From Olsenella sp. (GTDB taxonomy: Bacteria > Actinomycetota > Coriobacteriia > Coriobacteriales > Atopobiaceae): DNA of 17,307 bases. The stretch covers positions 1-17,307 of the forward strand of contig SUUD01000017.1 of NCBI GenBank assembly GCA_015062715.1, read 5' to 3'. The notes below the pieces were generated by a model. That model made no database searches and had not been told where the DNA came from. It saw only the letters and a list, made by a program, of their open reading frames with translations. Below are positions 1-7,754 of the stretch, in pieces. Position 1 is the stretch's first letter. Each line of letters begins with the position of its first letter. Position numbers and translations under genes: made by a program.

Positions 1-1827
1 TCGACCCTGCGCGTGGCCGCGTTCTCCAACGCCGTCGGCATGTCCTACCTGGCGCTCGAGATTCCCTGGAACACCTTTGGCACCCCCACCAACACCACCT
101 CGGCCCAGGTTGAGGTGGCCTACGTGGCCGCCATCCTGCTCGCCCTGTGGCTGCTGGGCCAGCTGCACGGCGGGCTGCCCGCCCTGGGCGTGGTCTTCTT
201 CGCGTTCTGCGGCTTCGCCCAGCACCTCGTGCTCACCTTCAACAACTCCCCCGTCACCCCCTCCGACGTGCTCGCCCTGCGCACCGCGGCCGCGGTCTCG
301 GGCGGTTACGTCTACACGGTGACCTCGCGCCCGCTGTTGGGCATCATGTGCGCCGCCGTGGGCATCGCCGGCCTGGCGTTCGTGCGCCCCATGCGGCGCG
401 ACGAGGACGATGAGCCCGAGGACCGCCTCCACGCTGCCCTGTGGCTGGCGCCGCGCGTGCTCTGCGGCATTGCCGGCGTCGCCTGCGCGGTCGGGCTGGC
501 CGTGGCCCTCGCCCGGGTGAACCTCCTGTCGACCTTCGGCATCGCCATGGACTACTGGCCGTCCACCATCATGCAGACCTACAGCGAGCAGGGCCTGGCA
601 CCCACGTTCGTCTCGGCGGCGCAGGGCATGAGGATCCATCGCCCGGCGGGCTACACGCCCAGCATGGCCTCCGAGCTCGAGCAGCAGCTGTCGGACGCCT
701 ACGAGGCCACCGCCGACCGGACGGCCGCCATGCGCCAGTACACCGACGAGCAGCCCTCGATCGTCGTCGTCATGAACGAGACGTTCTCTGACCTCTCGAC
801 CCTCGACGGGCTCCACGCGAGCTACGCCGGCCCCACCTTCTTCAGGACCGGCTTCCCCGACGCCCTGTGCCAGGGCAGGCTCTACGTGTCGGTCAAGGGC
901 GGCGGCACCTGCAACACCGAGTTCGAGTTCCTCACCGGCAACCAGTTCGCCTTCGTGGGCGTGGGCAAGAGCCCGTACGCCATGTACGACTTCACCAACG
1001 TCGACAACCTCGCCCGGCAGCTGGGCGAGGAGGGCTACCGCACCACCGCAATCCACCCCAACCTCCCCACCAACTGGAACCGCGAGAGCGTCTACGAGCA
1101 GATGGGCTTCGACCGCTTCGTCACCATCCAGGACTTCGCCGACGCCCCGACCTTCCACAACGGCGTGACCGACGCCGCCACCTATGACAAGATCATCGAG
1201 CTGCTCGAGTCATCCACGACGCCCCAGTTCATCTTCGACGTGACCATGCAGAACCACTCGAGCTACGACAAGGGGGACATCCCCGCCAGCCGGCTCACCC
1301 ACGTGGTCCCGACCGACATCGACGACTCCGAATACAACGCCGAGCTCAACGAGTACCTCTCGTGCATCCAGGCGTCGGACGCCGACCTCAAGGCGTTCGT
1401 GGAGCGGCTCTCATCGCTCGACCGCCCGGTCATCCTCGTGTTCTTCGGCGACCACCAGCCCTACTTCACCAACTACTACAACGACGAGTTCTTCTCCGAG
1501 GACGAGGACCCGATCGAGCACCAATCGCGCGTGTACCAGACCGCCTACGTGATGTGGGCCAACTACGACGTCGCCGGAAGCGCGCAGGACGGGGCCGTCC
1601 TGGACACGAGCACCGGCTACCTCTCGTCCATGCTGCTCGAAGCCGCGGGAGCTCCACTTACCCGCTATCAGCAGGCCAAACTCCAGCTCCAGAAGAGCCT
1701 CCCCGCCGTCTACGCATATGGCTACCTCACACCCGACGGCACGTGGCACGCCCTCTCGGAAAGCGATGAGGCGCGCGACGACCTCGCCCGCATCCAGTAC
1801 CTGGAGTTCGCGACCAAGGTCGACTAG
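1..1827 (+). CDS. LTA synthase family protein (membrane sulfatase-fold phosphoglycerol transferase), 5' partial
   Basis: The reading frame is open to the first base, so the true start lies upstream. The first in-frame candidate here is GTG at 13, and residue numbers count from it. Four hydrophobic segments (about 35-51, 57-76, 107-124 and 142-167) precede an extracytoplasmic alkaline-phosphatase/sulfatase-fold domain. Visible landmarks are the metal-site Glu256 in VVMNETFSDL, the motif GGGTCNTEFEFLTG with Thr302 where LtaS has its nucleophile, NWNRESVYEQMGF, TMQNHSSYD, and Asp480-His481 in FFGDHQPYF. Family members move glycerol phosphate from phosphatidylglycerol onto a lipid anchor or a glycan outside the membrane. 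Family assignment is firm. Whether the product is lipoteichoic acid or another phosphoglycerol-modified glycan cannot be told. About 160 nt and a promoter separate it from the fru operon, so it is a separate unit. Confidence 0.9.
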   Translation, partial: STLRVAAFSNAVGMSYLALEIPWNTFGTPTNTTSAQVEVAYVAAILLALWLLGQLHGGLPALGVVFFAFCGFAQHLVLTFNNSPVTPSDVLALRTAAAVSGGYVYTVTSRPLLGIMCAAVGIAGLAFVRPMRRDEDDEPEDRLHAALWLAPRVLCGIAGVACAVGLAVALARVNLLSTFGIAMDYWPSTIMQTYSEQGLAPTFVSAAQGMRIHRPAGYTPSMASELEQQLSDAYEATADRTAAMRQYTDEQPSIVVVMNETFSDLSTLDGLHASYAGPTFFRTGFPDALCQGRLYVSVKGGGTCNTEFEFLTGNQFAFVGVGKSPYAMYDFTNVDNLARQLGEEGYRTTAIHPNLPTNWNRESVYEQMGFDRFVTIQDFADAPTFHNGVTDAATYDKIIELLESSTTPQFIFDVTMQNHSSYDKGDIPASRLTHVVPTDIDDSEYNAELNEYLSCIQASDADLKAFVERLSSLDRPVILVFFGDHQPYFTNYYNDEFFSEDEDPIEHQSRVYQTAYVMWANYDVAGSAQDGAVLDTSTGYLSSMLLEAAGAPLTRYQQAKLQLQKSLPAVYAYGYLTPDGTWHALSESDEARDDLARIQYLEFATKVD

Positions 1828-1920
1828 GCCGCACCCGCCATCGCACCCACGACACGTGCCGACACGATGCGCGTCAATTTCGTTTTGCCATCCGTTGACC
1901 GATATTGGCAGGTCTTGAAA

Positions 1921-1937
1921 GATTTTGATTGATTTTG
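1921..1937 (+). promoter_or_regulatory. Candidate DeoR-family operator (GATTTTG direct repeat)
   Basis: GATTTTG occurs at 1921-1927 and again at 1931-1937, exactly one helical turn (10 bp) apart. The second copy overlaps the -35 hexamer of the fru promoter. DeoR-family sugar repressors commonly bind short tandem repeats near their own promoters, and the adjacent gene encodes such a repressor. Binding is inferred, not shown. Confidence 0.5.
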
Positions 1938-1957
1938 TATGAACTCGGTAGTATACT
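1929..1957 (+). promoter_or_regulatory. Sigma70-like promoter of the fructose operon
   Basis: The -35 is TTGATT at 1929-1934 and the -10 is TATACT at 1952-1957, with the preferred 17-bp spacer. The pair sits in one of the few AT-rich patches of the window. Transcription would begin near 1964, giving a leader of about 24 nt before the favoured repressor start at 1988. Placement is by eye against the consensus. Confidence 0.7.
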
Positions 1958-1987
1958 TGCTCAAAGATGGCGACGAGAGGGGGCGAC

Positions 1988-2764
1988 ATGCTGGCAGAGG
2001 AGCGCAAGGCGCACATCGTTGACTTCGTCAACTCCCATGGCGCGGCGACGCTCTCCGAGCTGTCCGAGCTCCTCGGCGCCTCCGAGTCGACCGTCCGCCG
2101 TGACGTCGAGTCGCTCTCGCGGGCCGGCCTGATCATGCGCGTCCATGGTGGCGCGACCAAGCTCTCCCCCTCCAACCTCGTCCTCGTCGACCAGACCTCG
2201 TCCGAGCGCCGTACCCTCAACGCGGCCCAGAAGGACGCCGTGGGCAGGCTCGCCGCCTCGCTCATCGGCCCCGACGACTTCGTCTACCTGGACGCCGGAA
2301 CGACCACCGCCGCGCTGGTCGAGCACCTCTCCGAGACCCGCGCCACCTTCATGACCAACTCCCTGCCCATAGCGCAGCGCCTGCTCCAGCGCGGGTGCCG
2401 AACCCTCGTGCCTGCGGGCGAGGTCAAGCCCGTGACCGAGGCCATCGTGGGCGAGGTCGCCGTCGAGTCGCTGCGGTCCTACCACTTCACCATCGGCTTC
2501 TTCGGCACCAACGGGGCCGACGTCCGCACCGGGTTCACCACGCCCGAGCTCAGCGAGGCGTCCGTCAAGCGCTGCGCCCTCGAGCACACGCTCCATCCCA
2601 TCGTCCTGTGCGACGCGAGCAAGTTCTCGAAGGTCTCGCTCGTGACCTTCGCCGACTTTGGGTCGGCGAGCATCATCTGCGACCATGCGCCCGACGACGT
2701 GCGCGCGGCCATGGCCGAGGCCCAGCAACGCAAGGCAACCATCGAATTGGTGGAGGTGGCATAG
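1988..2764 (+). CDS. fruR: DeoR/GlpR-family transcriptional repressor of the fructose operon
   Basis: This 258-residue protein has an N-terminal winged helix-turn-helix (about residues 3-55, including ATLSELSELLGASESTVRRD and LIMRVHGGAT) and a C-terminal DeoR sensor domain carrying the sugar-phosphate-binding motif DAGTTT. The ATG at 1988 is preferred. It follows the strong Shine-Dalgarno GAGAGGGGG by a few bases and yields the typical DeoR N-terminus MLAEERKAHI. An in-frame ATG at 1967 lies only about 3 nt after the predicted transcription start and has no ribosome site. Being first in an operon with fruK and fruA, it most likely represses that operon and is released by fructose-1-phosphate. 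The effector is inferred from known FruR proteins. The stop codon lies 3 nt before fruK. Confidence 0.93.
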   Translation: MLAEERKAHIVDFVNSHGAATLSELSELLGASESTVRRDVESLSRAGLIMRVHGGATKLSPSNLVLVDQTSSERRTLNAAQKDAVGRLAASLIGPDDFVYLDAGTTTAALVEHLSETRATFMTNSLPIAQRLLQRGCRTLVPAGEVKPVTEAIVGEVAVESLRSYHFTIGFFGTNGADVRTGFTTPELSEASVKRCALEHTLHPIVLCDASKFSKVSLVTFADFGSASIICDHAPDDVRAAMAEAQQRKATIELVEVA

Positions 2765-2767
2765 GCA

Positions 2768-3673
2768 ATGATTCATACCGTCACGTTCAATCCCTGCCTG
2801 GACTACATCGTGAGGCTCGACGAGCTCAAGCTCGGGGAGGTCAACCGAGTCACGTACGAGAACGTGCTGCCCGGTGGCAAGGGCATCAACGTCTCCATCG
2901 TCCTCAAGAACCTCGGCCACGAGAACCGCGCCCTGGGATTCGTCGCTGGCTTCACGGGCGACGAGATCGCCGCGCGCCTGGAGCGCCATGGCGTCACCGC
3001 CGACTTCATCCAGGTGGCCGAGGGCATGAGCCGCATCAACATGAAGGTCAAGGCCCTCGAGGAGACCGAGATCAACGGCATCGGCCCCAACATCCTGCCC
3101 GCCGACGTCGACGCGCTCTTCTCCAAGCTCGACGAGATCGCCCCCGGCGACACGCTCGTTATCTCGGGCTCGGTGCCTGCCGTCCTGCCCGACGACATGT
3201 ACCAGCGCATCATGGCCCGCCTCGAGGGGCGCGGCATCCGCATCGTGGTCGACGCGACCCGCGACCTGCTCGTCAAGGTGCTCCCCTACCACCCGTTCCT
3301 CATCAAGCCCAACAACCACGAGCTGGGCGAGATCTACGGCGTCACCCTGCGCACCAAGGACGAGGTCATCCCCTATGCGCAGAAGATGCACGAGGCTGGC
3401 GCCAGGAACGTGCTCGTCTCGATGGCTGGCGAGGGCGCAGTGCTCGTGACCGAGAACGGCGACGTCCTCACGAGCGAGGCCCCCAAGGGCACCCTGGTCA
3501 ACTCGGTGGGCGCCGGCGACTCCATGGTCGCGGGCTTCCTCGCGGGCTACGTCGAGGGCAAGGGCGACTGCGAGCGCGCGTTCCGCTGGGGACTCTGCAC
3601 AGGTTCGGCCAGCGCCTTCTCGCCCGACCTCGCGACCCGCGAAGAGGTCGAGGCGCTCCTCAAGACCCTCTAG
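2768..3673 (+). CDS. fruK: 1-phosphofructokinase (PfkB family)
   Basis: This cytoplasmic kinase of 301 residues is the usual family length. It phosphorylates fructose-1-phosphate with ATP to give fructose-1,6-bisphosphate, feeding PTS-imported fructose into glycolysis. The N-terminus MIHTVTFNPCLDYIV and the GGKGINVS motif are typical of the FruK/LacC subgroup. The C-terminal anion-hole motif is VGAGDSMVAGF, with Asp251 as the expected catalytic base. It starts 3 nt after the repressor stop, and a GGAGG at 2752-2756 inside the upstream gene can serve as ribosome site, so translation is probably coupled. Tagatose-6-phosphate kinase (LacC) is the closest alternative by sequence. The neighbouring fructose EIIABC makes FruK much more likely. 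Confidence 0.95.
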   Translation: MIHTVTFNPCLDYIVRLDELKLGEVNRVTYENVLPGGKGINVSIVLKNLGHENRALGFVAGFTGDEIAARLERHGVTADFIQVAEGMSRINMKVKALEETEINGIGPNILPADVDALFSKLDEIAPGDTLVISGSVPAVLPDDMYQRIMARLEGRGIRIVVDATRDLLVKVLPYHPFLIKPNNHELGEIYGVTLRTKDEVIPYAQKMHEAGARNVLVSMAGEGAVLVTENGDVLTSEAPKGTLVNSVGAGDSMVAGFLAGYVEGKGDCERAFRWGLCTGSASAFSPDLATREEVEALLKTL

Positions 3674-3680
3674 GCACCAC

Positions 3681-3698
3681 CCGGCCATGCGTGGCCGG
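3681..3698 (+). repeat. Intercistronic hairpin between fruK and fruA
   Basis: CCGGCCA at 3681-3687 and TGGCCGG at 3692-3698 form a perfect 7-bp stem with a TGCG loop. No T-tract follows, so it is unlikely to be a full terminator. A role in differential mRNA stability or processing between the enzyme and transporter messages is possible but inferred. Confidence 0.55.
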
Positions 3699-3747
3699 AC
3701 GCAATAGGCAAGCAAAGGCACGATGAAGGTAAGAAGGGAGTAGTCAC

Positions 3748-5706
3748 GTGAAGATCACTGACCTGCTCAAGCCCGAGGGCATCCGGGTTGGCGTCGAGGC
3801 CGCCGACCGCATGGACGCCATCGACAAGCTCATCGAGCTGCAGGACGCCAGCGGCAACATCTCCGACAAGGAGGCCTACAAGGCTGGCATCCTCGCGCGC
3901 GAGGAGGAGTTCCCCACGGCCGTGGGAGAGGGCATCGCCATCCCGCACGCCAAGGTCGCCGCGGTCGTCAAGCCCGGCCTTGCGGCCATGACCGTCCCCG
4001 GCGGCGTCGACTGGGACGCCCCCGACGGCGAGCCCAGCGACCTCATGTTCATGATCGCCGCGCCCGAGGGTGAGAACAACACCCACCTCGAGATGCTCGC
4101 CAAGCTCTCGCAGCTCCTCATGCACAAGGAGTTCGCCGACAAGCTGCGCGCCGCCACCACGCCCGCCGAGTTCCTCGCCGCCATCGACGAGGCCGAGGCC
4201 GAGCGCGACGCCGCCGACGCCGCCAAGGCTGCCGCCGCGGCTGCCCCCAAGCCCGCCGAGGCCGCTGCCGACGCCTGGCCCAAGATCCTGGCCATCACCG
4301 CCTGCCCCACCGGCATCGCCCACACCTACATGGCCGCCGAGAACCTCGAGAAGAAGGCCGCCGAGATGGGCCTCACCCTCAAGGCCGAGACCCAGGGCTC
4401 CGCTGGCGCCAAGAACGTCCTGACCGCCGAGGAGATCGAGCACGCCGAGGGCATCATCATCGCCGCCGACAAGAACGTCGACCGCGCCCGCTTCGCCGGC
4501 AAGCAGGTCTACTCCACCAACGTCTCCGCGGGCATCAACGACCCCGAGCGCCTCATCAACATCATCATGAACCACGAGGCGCCCGTCCAGGAGGGCACGG
4601 TCGTGTCCGCCTCGAGCGCGGCGGCCGAGGGCGACTCGCTGGGCCACACGATTTACAAGCACCTCATGAACGGCGTCAGCCACATGCTGCCGTTCGTCGT
4701 CGGCGGCGGCATCCTGATTGCCATCGCCTTCCTCATCGACGGCTTCCTGGCCCCCGACGCGGGCGCCGACTTTGGCGTCGCGACCCCGGCCGCGCACTTC
4801 TTCAAGCAGGTCGGCGGTGACGCCTTCGGCTTCATGCTGCCCATCCTGGCCGGCTACATCGCCATGTCCATCGCCGACAGGCCCGGCCTTGCCGTGGGCT
4901 TCGTGGGCGGCACGCTCGCCAACGCCGGCTACAGCTGGGGCTGGCTCGGTGGCGGCAGCGCCATCGGCGGCGGCTTCCTGGGCGCCCTGTTCGCCGGCTT
5001 TGCCGCGGGCTACTTCGTCAAGTGGCTCGAGAAGGCCTGCGACGCCCTGCCCGACTCCCTCGAGGGCATCAAGCCCGTGCTGCTCTACCCGCTGCTGGGC
5101 ATCCTGGGCATCGGCATCGTCATGTTCACGGTCAACCCGCTCTTCGCCGCCATCAACACGGCCATGACCGGCTTCCTCAACGGACTGGGCACCTCCAACC
5201 TGGTCCTGCTCGGCGCCATCGTCGGCGGCATGATGTCCATCGACATGGGTGGCCCGTTCAACAAGGCCGCCTACGTCTTCGGCACCGCCATGCTCGCCGA
5301 GGGCACCGAGGCCGGCAAGGTCATCATGGCCTCCGTCATGGTCGGTGGCATGGTTCCGCCGCTGGTCATCGCCCTGTCCACCACCCTCTTCAAGAACAAG
5401 TGGTCCGAGGACGACAAGAAGGCCGGCCTGGTCAACTACATCATGGGCCTGTCCTTCATCTCCGAGGGCGCCATCCCGTTCGCGGCCGCCGACCCCGTCC
5501 ACGTGATCCCGTCCTGCATCATCGGCTCGGCCGTCGCCGGCGCCCTCTCCGCGCTCTTCGGCTGCACCAGCCCGGCCCCGCACGGCGGCTTCTGGGTCAT
5601 CCCCATCATCGGCAACCCCGTGATGTACGCCGTCGCGCTCATCGCCGGCTCCGTCGTGGGCATGCTCATCCTGTCCTTCTGGAAGAAGGCCTACGTCGAG
5701 GAGTAG
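3748..5706 (+). CDS. fruA: PTS fructose transporter subunit IIABC
   Basis: This membrane permease imports fructose while phosphorylating it to fructose-1-phosphate, using phosphate relayed from HPr. All three PTS domains are in one 652-residue chain in the order found in Gram-positive FruA. IIA spans about residues 1-150, with phospho-acceptor His67 in AIPHAK. An Ala/Pro-rich linker (about 150-175) follows. IIB starts near 177 with Cys186 in ITACPTGIAHTY. IIC covers about 300-652, with many membrane segments and the conserved stretches MGGPFNKAAY and ISEGAIPFAA. The GTG start follows AGAAGGGAG by about 7 nt. It is the last gene of the fruR-fruK-fruA operon. No ptsI or ptsH is in the window. 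All phosphorylation-site residues are present, so it looks functional. Confidence 0.97.
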   Translation: MKITDLLKPEGIRVGVEAADRMDAIDKLIELQDASGNISDKEAYKAGILAREEEFPTAVGEGIAIPHAKVAAVVKPGLAAMTVPGGVDWDAPDGEPSDLMFMIAAPEGENNTHLEMLAKLSQLLMHKEFADKLRAATTPAEFLAAIDEAEAERDAADAAKAAAAAAPKPAEAAADAWPKILAITACPTGIAHTYMAAENLEKKAAEMGLTLKAETQGSAGAKNVLTAEEIEHAEGIIIAADKNVDRARFAGKQVYSTNVSAGINDPERLINIIMNHEAPVQEGTVVSASSAAAEGDSLGHTIYKHLMNGVSHMLPFVVGGGILIAIAFLIDGFLAPDAGADFGVATPAAHFFKQVGGDAFGFMLPILAGYIAMSIADRPGLAVGFVGGTLANAGYSWGWLGGGSAIGGGFLGALFAGFAAGYFVKWLEKACDALPDSLEGIKPVLLYPLLGILGIGIVMFTVNPLFAAINTAMTGFLNGLGTSNLVLLGAIVGGMMSIDMGGPFNKAAYVFGTAMLAEGTEAGKVIMASVMVGGMVPPLVIALSTTLFKNKWSEDDKKAGLVNYIMGLSFISEGAIPFAAADPVHVIPSCIIGSAVAGALSALFGCTSPAPHGGFWVIPIIGNPVMYAVALIAGSVVGMLILSFWKKAYVEE

Positions 5707-5720
5707 GGTCACTCCCATAA

Positions 5721-5763
5721 GCGTCACGAGCAAGGGGGCGCCCGCAGCTGCGGGCGCCCCCTT
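5721..5763 (+). repeat. Terminator cassette repeat, copy 1
   Basis: It matches 7755-7797 at 39 of 43 positions. The first 20 bases are identical, including GCGTCACGAGC, which lies outside the stem. Three differences are C-to-T changes in stem positions that keep G-C or G-T pairing (5741, 5759, 5761), and one is in the loop (5749). Confidence 0.85.
5732..5763. terminator. Perfect palindromic terminator between convergent fruA and nagB-like gene
   Basis: This is a 32-bp perfect palindrome: a 14-bp stem (5732-5745 with 5750-5763) and an AGCT loop. Only short T runs follow on either strand. It lies between the stops of two convergent genes, so it probably serves both directions. It is also the core of a 43-bp sequence repeated at 7755-7797. 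Confidence 0.85.
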
Positions 5764-5781
5764 CGTCTGTGCGGGATGCGC

Positions 5782-6681
5782 CTAGCGCACGTCCCACGTC
5801 GCGTGGCTGAGCGGGTGGTCGGCCGTGAACTCGTCACAGACGAGCCGCACGTCGGGCACGTAGGCTGGGAAGAGCGTGACCGGGTACTCCAGCGTGGGCT
5901 CGGAGAACATGGCGACGCGCAGCACCGTGTGCTTCCACGAACCGGTGGCGATGATGTACACCGCGCGCTTGGCCGAGAGCATCGTCTTCATGCCGAGCGT
6001 GAGCATCATCGGGTTGCACAGGTCGTAGCAGCCACCAAAGTCACGCTCGGAGTACTGGATAATGTTGTCGGGCGTGACGTAGACCACGCGCGTGCGCGAG
6101 CGCGCGTACTGCTCGAGGGTCACGCGCTGGTAGGGGTCGATGGGGGTCTCGTTGTTGGCCACGAGGCCCTTGTAGCCCACGCCCGCCCAGACGGTGTCGA
6201 TGCCACCCAGCTCCTCGCAGAGGCGGTCTGGCCGGTCGAGGTCCTCAAGGCGCGGGAAGATGCGCTGCTCCTCGGGCACGTTGAGCTCGGGGTCGATGCG
6301 GTCGTAGAACTGATGGCGCATGCGCCCCTCGCAGCTCATGGGATGCACCTCGAGCGGATAGGGACGGCCTTCCCAGTCAAGGCACTCGTCCATCTGGAAG
6401 ACCCAGAGGTCGCGCAGGCTGATGCGATCGCGGTTGACACGCTCGATGAAGGCCGGGTAGTGCGCGGCGGGACCCGACCCCAAGACCCACTTGGTGGGCA
6501 GGCCCGCCTCGTTGTTGCGGATGAGCTCCTCGCACATGAGGTCCGCGACGACGCGGTTGACGTGCTCGCGGTCGGGCTGCATGTCAAACGCGACCTTGCT
6601 CTCGGGGTGGCCTGCCAGCTCCTCCTTGGGAATGGTGCACCAGCGCAGCATGTCCTCCCGGCTGATTCGATACTCCTGCAT
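5782..6681 (-). CDS. NagB-family sugar-phosphate isomerase/deaminase-like protein, atypical active site
   Basis: This 299-residue cytoplasmic protein aligns with glucosamine-6-phosphate deaminase. FQMDEC (Asp98) matches FNMDEY around the E. coli NagB base Asp72, and GVGYKGLVANNETP (167-180) matches GVGNDGHIAFNEP. In that second motif Lys171 replaces Asp141 and Leu173 replaces His143; only Glu178 (Glu148) of the triad remains. The Thr/Gly-rich phosphate loop is also changed, to LGSGPAAHYP. It therefore probably does not carry out the classical GlcN6P deamination, and substrate and reaction are unknown. The ATG at 6681 is chosen because GAGGAGGAG lies just upstream. The open frame extends further 5' but overlaps the kinase. 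It starts 31 nt after the PfkB kinase stop, so the two form an operon. Confidence 0.85.
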   Translation of the reverse strand: MQEYRISREDMLRWCTIPKEELAGHPESKVAFDMQPDREHVNRVVADLMCEELIRNNEAGLPTKWVLGSGPAAHYPAFIERVNRDRISLRDLWVFQMDECLDWEGRPYPLEVHPMSCEGRMRHQFYDRIDPELNVPEEQRIFPRLEDLDRPDRLCEELGGIDTVWAGVGYKGLVANNETPIDPYQRVTLEQYARSRTRVVYVTPDNIIQYSERDFGGCYDLCNPMMLTLGMKTMLSAKRAVYIIATGSWKHTVLRVAMFSEPTLEYPVTLFPAYVPDVRLVCDEFTADHPLSHATWDVR

Positions 6682-6712
6682 GTGCTCCTCCTCTACCTCG
6701 GCTTTGTTCGTG

Positions 6713-7663
6713 TCAGATGCAGATGTCATGCGCGCGGGCGAAGTCCTCGACCTCCGCCGGCGCAGAGTAGCCCGGCAGGCAGTCGCGTCGCGTGACCGAG
6801 AGCGCGGCATAGGCGCGTGCCCAACGGCAGGCGTCGACAAGCGCGTCGCCCGCGATGAGCCTGGCCACCGTCGCCGCCATGAAGCCGTCGCCAGCCCCGC
6901 TCGCGTCAATCGCCTCGACGCGCACCGGCTCGACGTGCGTGAACGCGTCGCCCTCGAGCACGACGGCCCCATCGGCCCCAAGCGTCACCACGATCGTCTT
7001 GCAGCCGCTTGCCTCGGCAAGGGAGCGGCAAAGCCCCTCCACGTCTCCCGCGCAGAGCCCTGCGGGATTGCGTCCCAGCAGCAGGCACAGCTCGACCTCG
7101 TTCACAAAGAGGAGGTCGCAGCCCACGAACGGCAGGTCGATGCCCCCGTCGGGGACGGGGCTGGGATTGAAGACCGTCCGCATGCCCATCTCGTGGGCTC
7201 GGCGCATGGCGGGGAGCACGAGCTGGTGGCGCACCTCGAGGCCGCACACGAACCACTCCGCCTCTGCCAGTCGTTCCAGGGCACCCATGACCTCGTCCTC
7301 GGTGAGATGTGCGCTCGAGCTCTCACCCGTGATCATGATGTTCTGGCCGTCATCGGCGACAAGCCCAATGCCCTGGCCCGTCGTCACCGCCGGGTCACGG
7401 AGAAGCTCCGAGAGGTCGACCCCGGCCTCTTCCATCCAGGCGGCATCGCGCCTCCCCGCCTCGTCGCAGCCAATCTTCCCGATGATGGCCGTGGGCACGC
7501 CCAGCCTGGACAGGGCCACCGCGACGTTGCCGCCCTTCGCGAGGTCCTCTGACATGAGCATGCCGTGCATCATGACGGTCTCGTTGGCATGGGGAAGGCG
7601 ATGGACGAGGATGTCAAACCCTCCCCCGATGTTGTTCAGCACGACGACCTGCGGCTCTCCCAC
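6713..7663 (-). CDS. PfkB-family carbohydrate kinase
   Basis: A ribokinase-fold sugar kinase of 316 residues. Visible features are the N-terminal strand VVVLNNIGGGFDIL, the substrate-lid motif GGNVAVALSRLG, NEVEL in the middle, VVTLGADGAVV, and the C-terminal ATP/anion-hole motif DASGAGDGFMAA with Asp259 as predicted catalytic base. The start is taken as GTG at 7663, about 9 nt after GGGGGAGG. A TTG at 7702 extends the frame by 13 codons but has no ribosome site and runs into the promoter. It is the first gene of a two-gene operon with a NagB-like protein, suggesting it phosphorylates a sugar or amino sugar that the partner then converts. The substrate cannot be read from the sequence; ribose, fructose or a keto sugar acid are all possible within this family. 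Confidence 0.9.
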   Translation of the reverse strand: MGEPQVVVLNNIGGGFDILVHRLPHANETVMMHGMLMSEDLAKGGNVAVALSRLGVPTAIIGKIGCDEAGRRDAAWMEEAGVDLSELLRDPAVTTGQGIGLVADDGQNIMITGESSSAHLTEDEVMGALERLAEAEWFVCGLEVRHQLVLPAMRRAHEMGMRTVFNPSPVPDGGIDLPFVGCDLLFVNEVELCLLLGRNPAGLCAGDVEGLCRSLAEASGCKTIVVTLGADGAVVLEGDAFTHVEPVRVEAIDASGAGDGFMAATVARLIAGDALVDACRWARAYAALSVTRRDCLPGYSAPAEVEDFARAHDICI

Positions 7664-7710
7664 GGCAGCTGACCTCCCCCGCCCGACGACCTGATCTAAC
7701 AATCCATAAC

Positions 7711-7734
7711 ATTATATATCGTCTTATAGTATCG
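7711..7734 (-). promoter_or_regulatory. AT-rich promoter/operator region of the kinase-NagB-like operon
   Basis: On the minus strand a perfect TATAAT occupies 7716-7711. No good -35 is visible at the usual distance, which could mean activator dependence. On the plus strand TTATATATCG (7712-7721) and TTATAGTATCG (7724-7734) form an imperfect direct repeat offset by 12 bp, a candidate operator. This is the most AT-rich patch in the window after the fru promoter. Confidence 0.5.
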
Positions 7735-7754
7735 AGGGACGACTGGCCCCGCAG

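Noticed and set aside
1967..1987. Upstream ATG for the DeoR regulator, possibly leaderless
   Set aside because: The downstream ATG at 1988 has a strong ribosome site and gives the canonical family N-terminus.
1961..3721. 586-codon minus-strand open frame across fruR and fruK
   Set aside because: The product is rich in Gly, Asp, His and Arg with no recognisable domain. It mirrors the strong third-codon G/C bias of the real genes opposite.
3670..5733. 687-codon minus-strand open frame opposite fruA
   Set aside because: Low-complexity Gly/Asp/Val/His composition typical of antisense to GC-rich coding DNA. fruA is unambiguous on the other strand.
7664..7702. TTG start extending the PfkB kinase by 13 codons
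   Set aside because: No ribosome site, while GTG 7663 has GGGGGAGG at good spacing.
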